Source: JACCTI01 sp051005695
Lineage (GTDB): Bacteria > Verrucomicrobiota > Verrucomicrobiia > Chthoniobacterales > UBA10450
Assembly (NCBI GenBank): GCA_051005695.1
Contig: JBPCJC010000102.1
Span: 1 to 30,765 of the forward strand
Direction: 5' to 3'
DNA: 30,765 nt
Below the pieces are notes generated by a model, which was not told the DNA's origin, ran no database searches, and worked only from the letters and a program-made list of their open reading frames with translations. Position 1 is the stretch's first letter, and every line of letters starts with the position of its first letter. The position numbers were made by a program, and so were the translations under genes. This document shows positions 26,637 through 30,765 of this stretch, one piece after another.

Positions 26637-28130
26637 ATGCCGAGAGATTCTCAAGGTGCCGGCGCGGCCGGTCCTGAGAAGCCTCGCAAGCAACCGGCAA
26701 ACGGATCTGCTCGAGGCTCGGCAGTCAGAAATGGTGGCCCTGACGGAGGCGGGTCATCCACATTCCCTGCACAGGATATTCACAGAACCCTGCCGCACTC
26801 GGTCGAGGCGGAGCAGGGCGTCCTTGGCTCCATGCTCATCTCGCCGCGCGAAACCATCGCGGAATGCGTCGAGAAAATTAACGAGGCCTACTTTTACGTT
26901 CCCGCGCACCAGACGATTTACACCTATCTGGTCGAGCTTTGGAACACCGCGCAAGGCATTGACCTGATCACTTTCACGCAGGTTTTGCGTGATCGGAATG
27001 TGCTCGATGCGGTCGGTGGCGCGTCGTTCGTGACCAGCCTATTCACCTTCGTGCCGACGGCGGCGAACGTGACTTACTACCTCGAGATCGTCCGCGAGAA
27101 ATACATTCTCCGGCAAATCATCGCGGCCGCGACCGAGAGCGTGCGCCGCGCCTACGAAGAGCAGGATGAGGTGAACAATCTGCTTGATGAAGTGGAGCAA
27201 AAGATTTTTGCGGTCGGCGAAGATCGTTTCAAAGGCCAGATGCCCGGGATGAAAGAGCAGGTCATGGGCGCTCTCGAATCGATTGAAAAACTCTGGGAGC
27301 GCCGCGGCGGGATCACTGGTATTTCCACCGGGTTCGTCGAGCTCGATCGGATGACCAACGGACTGCACGGAGCGGAGATGATCGTGATCGCCGCGCGCCC
27401 GAGCATGGGTAAAACGGCGCTGGCGATGAACATCGCCGAGCACGTGGCGATCAACGGCAAGCTGCCGGTAGCGGTCTTCAGTTTGGAGATGAGCAGCCAG
27501 CAGCTCGTGCAGCGTCTGCTTTGCTCACGCGCGCGCGTGAATTTGCAAAAAGTGCGCGAGGGATTTCTGGCGGAGCGCGATTTCCCAAGTCTGACCGCTG
27601 CGGCCTCGAAGCTGGCGGAAGCGGAAATCTTCATCGATGACAGCGCGGGCCTGAGCATTCTGGAATTGCGCGCCAAAGCGCGGCGCCTGAAAGCGCAGAA
27701 AAATATTCAGCTTATCGTGGTCGATTATCTGCAGCTTTTGAAATCAACTACCCGGCGCGCGCAAGATAATCGGCAGCTCGAAATTTCTGAAATCTCCGCA
27801 GGGCTGAAAGGCCTGGCGAAAGAATTAAAGATTCCGGTGATCGTGCTCGCGCAGTTGAACCGCCAACCGGAAGCGCGTTCCGGTGGCAAACCGCGCCTGA
27901 GCGATCTGCGCGAATCCGGTTCGATCGAACAGGATGCCGACCTCGTCGGACTACTCGTTAGGCCGGAAATTTACGAAGAGGACGAAGAAGCGCGCGCGGA
28001 AAAAGCCGGCGAAGCGGAATTGATCATCGCCAAGCAGCGCAACGGCCCGGTCGGGGAAATCCCGCTGACGTTCCTGAAGGAATTCACCCGCTTCGAAGAC
28101 CGCGCGCGCAACGTCAGCGAGCCACACTAG
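26637..28130 (+). CDS. dnaB: Replicative DNA helicase DnaB
   Basis: A 497-residue hexameric helicase of the replication fork. After a low-complexity Gly/Ala/Pro-rich leader (about residues 1-50) the N-terminal DnaB domain begins at LPHSVEAEQGVLGSML. The RecA-like domain has Walker A ARPSMGKTALAMN (about 252-264), the following FSLEMSSQQLVQRLL, Walker B IQLIVVDYLQLL (about 358-369), VIVLAQLNRQPE and the final segment LSDLRESGSIEQDADLV. The ATG abuts the rplI stop (TAAATG), so both are probably co-transcribed from the promoter at 26020. The leader is longer than in typical DnaB. Its stop overlaps that of the convergent methyltransferase gene (CTAG, 28127-28130). No intein is present. Confidence 0.96.
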   Translation: MPRDSQGAGAAGPEKPRKQPANGSARGSAVRNGGPDGGGSSTFPAQDIHRTLPHSVEAEQGVLGSMLISPRETIAECVEKINEAYFYVPAHQTIYTYLVELWNTAQGIDLITFTQVLRDRNVLDAVGGASFVTSLFTFVPTAANVTYYLEIVREKYILRQIIAAATESVRRAYEEQDEVNNLLDEVEQKIFAVGEDRFKGQMPGMKEQVMGALESIEKLWERRGGITGISTGFVELDRMTNGLHGAEMIVIAARPSMGKTALAMNIAEHVAINGKLPVAVFSLEMSSQQLVQRLLCSRARVNLQKVREGFLAERDFPSLTAAASKLAEAEIFIDDSAGLSILELRAKARRLKAQKNIQLIVVDYLQLLKSTTRRAQDNRQLEISEISAGLKGLAKELKIPVIVLAQLNRQPEARSGGKPRLSDLRESGSIEQDADLVGLLVRPEIYEEDEEARAEKAGEAELIIAKQRNGPVGEIPLTFLKEFTRFEDRARNVSEPH

Positions 28131-28996
28131 CCGGCGCGCGCGGACGTTTTCAGAAAAGTGAAAACGCCGTAGCGCATCGCGCCGGTGCGGTAGGCAACCC
28201 AGATGCGGAGGATGGTGAGCGCGAAAACGCGGTTGCTCTGGTGCGGATCGAAGAGGAAGCGCAGATAGCGCGGCTGGGTGGCGAACTTGACCAGAAGTCG
28301 CCGGACGATCGCCGGCCAGGTGGGTGCCACCTGGCGGCTGACATCCTCGAAGCGTTGCAGCTTGAAGCCGACGCTCTCGCCTAACGAGCGGTAATCGCTC
28401 GCGCTGCCGAGGTGGGGCATCCGTCCTTCGCGACAAATCGGTTCGAGTAACCAACGGCGCGCGCGCGGACTGGGATTTTCCGCCGAGAGCCAGGCACAGA
28501 CGACGAGGCGGCCGCCCGGCCGGAGGACACGAGAGGCTTGCACAAAAAATGCGCGCAAGTCCGGCATGTGTTCGGAACTTTCGATCGCAACCGCGGCGTC
28601 GAAGGTGTCGTTAGGCAATTGATTCGCCAACCAATCGCCGAGGAGAAATTCCGGATTCGTTTCTCCGTCCTGCAATTGTTTCGCGACTTCAAATTGCCTC
28701 GGAGAAATCGTAATCGCGATCACTTCGGCACCCCGTTCTGCGAACTCCCGTGCAGTTGCGCCATACCCGCAGCCGATGTCGCAAATTTTTAATCCGGCCG
28801 TCGGATCGGCGCCGATCCCAGCTTCCCGCGCCACGAGATCGACCAATTGCAGGACGGCTTGCTCGCGGCTTTCGTCGCCGCTGCGCCAGAGCCCGTGATG
28901 GACGTGATCCCCCCAAACGTCGCGATAGAAATGATCGAGCTTGTCGTAATGCGAGGCGACCGCTTCCCGCGGGATCGTTTTTCGCGAGTAGATCAC
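28127..28996 (-). CDS. Class I SAM-dependent methyltransferase, tocopherol-methyltransferase-like
   Basis: 289 residues from a GTG at 28996 that overlaps the transketolase stop (GTGA), so the two are likely translationally coupled. The frame stays open further upstream, but that part is antisense-type noise inside transketolase. Motif I, ICDIGCGYG (about 71-79), is followed by an acidic motif region and LRPGGRLVVCAWLS, typical of small-molecule methyltransferases. The N-terminal FYRDVWGDHVHHGLW (about 23-37) strongly recalls gamma-tocopherol methyltransferase-type enzymes. Whether the substrate is a quinone, a tocopherol-like compound or an amine cannot be told. No signal peptide. Two TCGTTAGGC words (28379, 28608) are read in different phases. 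Confidence 0.88.
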   Translation of the reverse strand: MIYSRKTIPREAVASHYDKLDHFYRDVWGDHVHHGLWRSGDESREQAVLQLVDLVAREAGIGADPTAGLKICDIGCGYGATAREFAERGAEVIAITISPRQFEVAKQLQDGETNPEFLLGDWLANQLPNDTFDAAVAIESSEHMPDLRAFFVQASRVLRPGGRLVVCAWLSAENPSPRARRWLLEPICREGRMPHLGSASDYRSLGESVGFKLQRFEDVSRQVAPTWPAIVRRLLVKFATQPRYLRFLFDPHQSNRVFALTILRIWVAYRTGAMRYGVFTFLKTSARAG

Positions 28997-30765
28997 TCCG
29001 CGAGCGAACGCGCGGCTGCGATCACGTGCTGTGCGTCGATCCCGAGTTCCTTCATCACCTGGTCGCCGGGGCCGCTCAGGCCAAAACGATGGAGGCCGAC
29101 CACTTTGCCGTCGAGCCCGACGTACTGATACCAAAGTCCGGTGACGCCGGCTTCGATCGCCACCCGTCGCCGACACTCGTTAGGCAAAACTTCCGCGCGG
29201 TATTCCGCCGATTCACGCGCGAAGCGCTCGAAGCAGGGCATGGAAACCACGCGCGTGCCTTCGCCCAGTTCCTTCGCGGCCGTGAGGGCGTGCTGCAATT
29301 CGCTCCCGCAGGAAAGCAGAATCAATTTCAGCTCGCCGGTCTCGCGCTTCGCGATATAACCGCCGCGGGCGACGCCGCGACGCCGCAAGTCGGCCTCGAT
29401 TTCGTCCAGGAGCGGAACCGCTTGTCTCGTTAGGGCAAGAAGTGTCGGGCCATCGGTCCGTTCGGCGGCGGCGGCAAAGGCGCCCGCAGTTTCCTCGGGA
29501 TCGGCCGGCCGAATCACATCCAACTGCGGAATGACGCGCAGTCCGCTGACGGTTTCGACCGGTTCGTGCGTCGGTCCGTCTTCGCCGACCGCGATCGAGT
29601 CATGCGTGAAAATGTAAATGTTCGGCAGTCGCGAGAGCGCCGCCAGGCGGATGGCGCCACGGCAATAATCTGCGAAAACCAGGAAGGTCGCGCCCGACGC
29701 GCGAAAGATTCCGTGATAGCCGACGCCGTTCATGATCGCGCACATCCCGTGTTCGCGGATGCCGTAATGGATGTTGCGCCCGAGATGATTTTCGCGGGTG
29801 AAATCGCCGCCGTCGTTGATGTAATTCAAAGTCGATCCGTGGAGATCCGCGCTGCCGCTGATCAAAAACGGCATCGCCTGCGCGAGGGGTTGGAGCACTT
29901 CGCTGCCGGCTTTGCGGGTGGCGATTTTCGTATCGACCGGGAAAGCGGGCATCTTTGCGAGGAGATCGGCCGGCACTTTTTTGTCGATCGCATCCTGCAA
30001 CTGCTGCGCCTGCTCGGGATGTTTCCCCTGCCAATCCTGAAACATTTTTTCCCAGCGCTTGTATTGCCTAACAAGAGCTTTCTTGTGCTTGGCAAAATAT
30101 TCCCGCACTTGCGGCGAGACGTAGTAGTGCTCCGCGGGTAACCCGAGATTCTTGCGCGCTTCATCGACGAATTTCGCGCCGGCTTCGCCGTGGGCCTTGG
30201 ACGTTCCCGCGACCTCCGGGATTCCTTTTCCGATCAAAGTGTGGGCGATGATCATCTGCGGTTTTCCGTTATCGCGCTTCTTCGCTTTGTTGAAAGCGCG
30301 GAGGAACGCGGTCATGTCCTGGCCGTCGATTTTCTGGACGTCGAAGCCGTAAGCTTGAAAGCGTTTGCCGGTGTCTTCGCTTTGCGTGACCGCGGCCATG
30401 GCGTCGAGCGTGACCGCGTTGGAATCGTAAATCAGGATCAGGTTGTCCAAGCAGAAATGTCCGGCAAAGGCGCTCGCTTCCGCGGAGACGCCTTCTTGCA
30501 AGCAGCCGTCACCCGCGAGACAAACGATGTGCTGATCGAAAATCTGATGCTCGGACGTGTTGAATTTGGCGGCTGCCATCTTCGCCGCGACCGCCACGCC
30601 GACCGCATTGCCGACGCCCTGCCCAAGCGGACCAGTGGTGCATTCCACGCCCGGCGTTTCGAAGAACTCCGGATGCCCCGGCGTCTTGCTGTGCAATTGC
30701 CGGAAGCGTTTGAGCTCCTCCATCGGGAGGTCGTAGCCGCTCAAATGCAGCCAGGAATACAGCAG
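28993..30765 (-). CDS. tkt: Transketolase, N-terminus beyond the window
   Basis: About 590 residues are visible; the first 70 or so are cut off by the window end. Transketolase moves two-carbon units between sugar phosphates in the pentose phosphate or Calvin-type pathways, using thiamine diphosphate. Visible motifs are LHSKTPGHPEFFETPGVE, GPLGQGVGNAVGVAVA, the ThDP/Mg motif GDGCLQEGVSAEA with the downstream DSN, LGRNIHYGIREHGM with the catalytic Glu, and THDSIAVGEDGPTHEPVE. The C-terminal domain ends GPGDQVMKELGIDAQHV. The frame stays open to the window edge (a TTG at 30744 is internal, not a start). The stop is coupled to the methyltransferase. A near copy of the 9-mer (TTGTTAGGC, 30066-30074) lies within it. 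Confidence 0.96.
   Translation of the reverse strand: MLYSWLHLSGYDLPMEELKRFRQLHSKTPGHPEFFETPGVECTTGPLGQGVGNAVGVAVAAKMAAAKFNTSEHQIFDQHIVCLAGDGCLQEGVSAEASAFAGHFCLDNLILIYDSNAVTLDAMAAVTQSEDTGKRFQAYGFDVQKIDGQDMTAFLRAFNKAKKRDNGKPQMIIAHTLIGKGIPEVAGTSKAHGEAGAKFVDEARKNLGLPAEHYYVSPQVREYFAKHKKALVRQYKRWEKMFQDWQGKHPEQAQQLQDAIDKKVPADLLAKMPAFPVDTKIATRKAGSEVLQPLAQAMPFLISGSADLHGSTLNYINDGGDFTRENHLGRNIHYGIREHGMCAIMNGVGYHGIFRASGATFLVFADYCRGAIRLAALSRLPNIYIFTHDSIAVGEDGPTHEPVETVSGLRVIPQLDVIRPADPEETAGAFAAAAERTDGPTLLALTRQAVPLLDEIEADLRRRGVARGGYIAKRETGELKLILLSCGSELQHALTAAKELGEGTRVVSMPCFERFARESAEYRAEVLPNECRRRVAIEAGVTGLWYQYVGLDGKVVGLHRFGLSGPGDQVMKELGIDAQHVIAAARSLAE

Noticed and set aside
25572..26693. A 373-codon minus-strand frame that would extend the CoA-binding protein upstream
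   Set aside because: The extra part is antisense to rplI and its promoter; only the last 125 codons match the family, so the start was set at 25949.

Overview
The window reads as chromosomal DNA of a GC-rich (roughly 60% or more by eye) Gram-negative soil-type bacterium. Verrucomicrobiota (Chthoniobacter/Spartobacteria-like) is my best guess and Acidobacteriota the main alternative. The reasons are a tandem set of about 800-residue MacB/FtsX-type orphan permeases (the ADOP family, expanded in those phyla), a PEP-CTERM protein with an Arg-rich tail, secreted TPR proteins and very tight gene packing. No phage, insertion sequence, CRISPR array or resistance island is visible, and no stretch over 300 bases lacks a gene or gene remnant.

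Layout. 1-13278 (+): the tail of an ABC ATPase, then four ADOP permeases, a small secreted DUF4097-like protein and a fifth ADOP permease, in what looks like one co-directional unit interrupted by a 105-base block of small hairpins. 13275-16285: a TPR lipoprotein (-), yajQ (+), and a minus-strand group of a secreted TPR-like protein, hpt and a moaD/thiS-like gene. 16314-18976: yjbQ (+), a beta-lactamase-fold serine hydrolase (-), a broken protease-propeptide remnant (+) and a TauE/SafE permease (-). 19013-22457: a PEP-CTERM protein and tRNA-Leu(GAG) (-), an AraC regulator (+) and purH (+). 22499-25949: a DUF4203-like membrane protein (-), a secreted M28 peptidase (-), a MarC-family protein (+) and a CoA-binding-domain protein (-). 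26020-30765: a consensus sigma-70 promoter driving rplI-dnaB (+), convergent with a transketolase-methyltransferase pair (-) that runs off the window end.

Most striking is a non-palindromic 9-mer, TCGTTAGGC (complement GCCTAACGA), which I count 34 times, exactly 17 per strand, about one per 0.9 kb against roughly 0.2 expected by chance. It occurs in unrelated genes in all four stop-free reading phases, is over-represented between genes, and in one place forms an inverted pair making a terminator-like hairpin between convergent genes. These are the hallmarks of DNA uptake sequences of naturally competent bacteria, or of another genome-wide signal word. I regard it as the main discovery candidate here.
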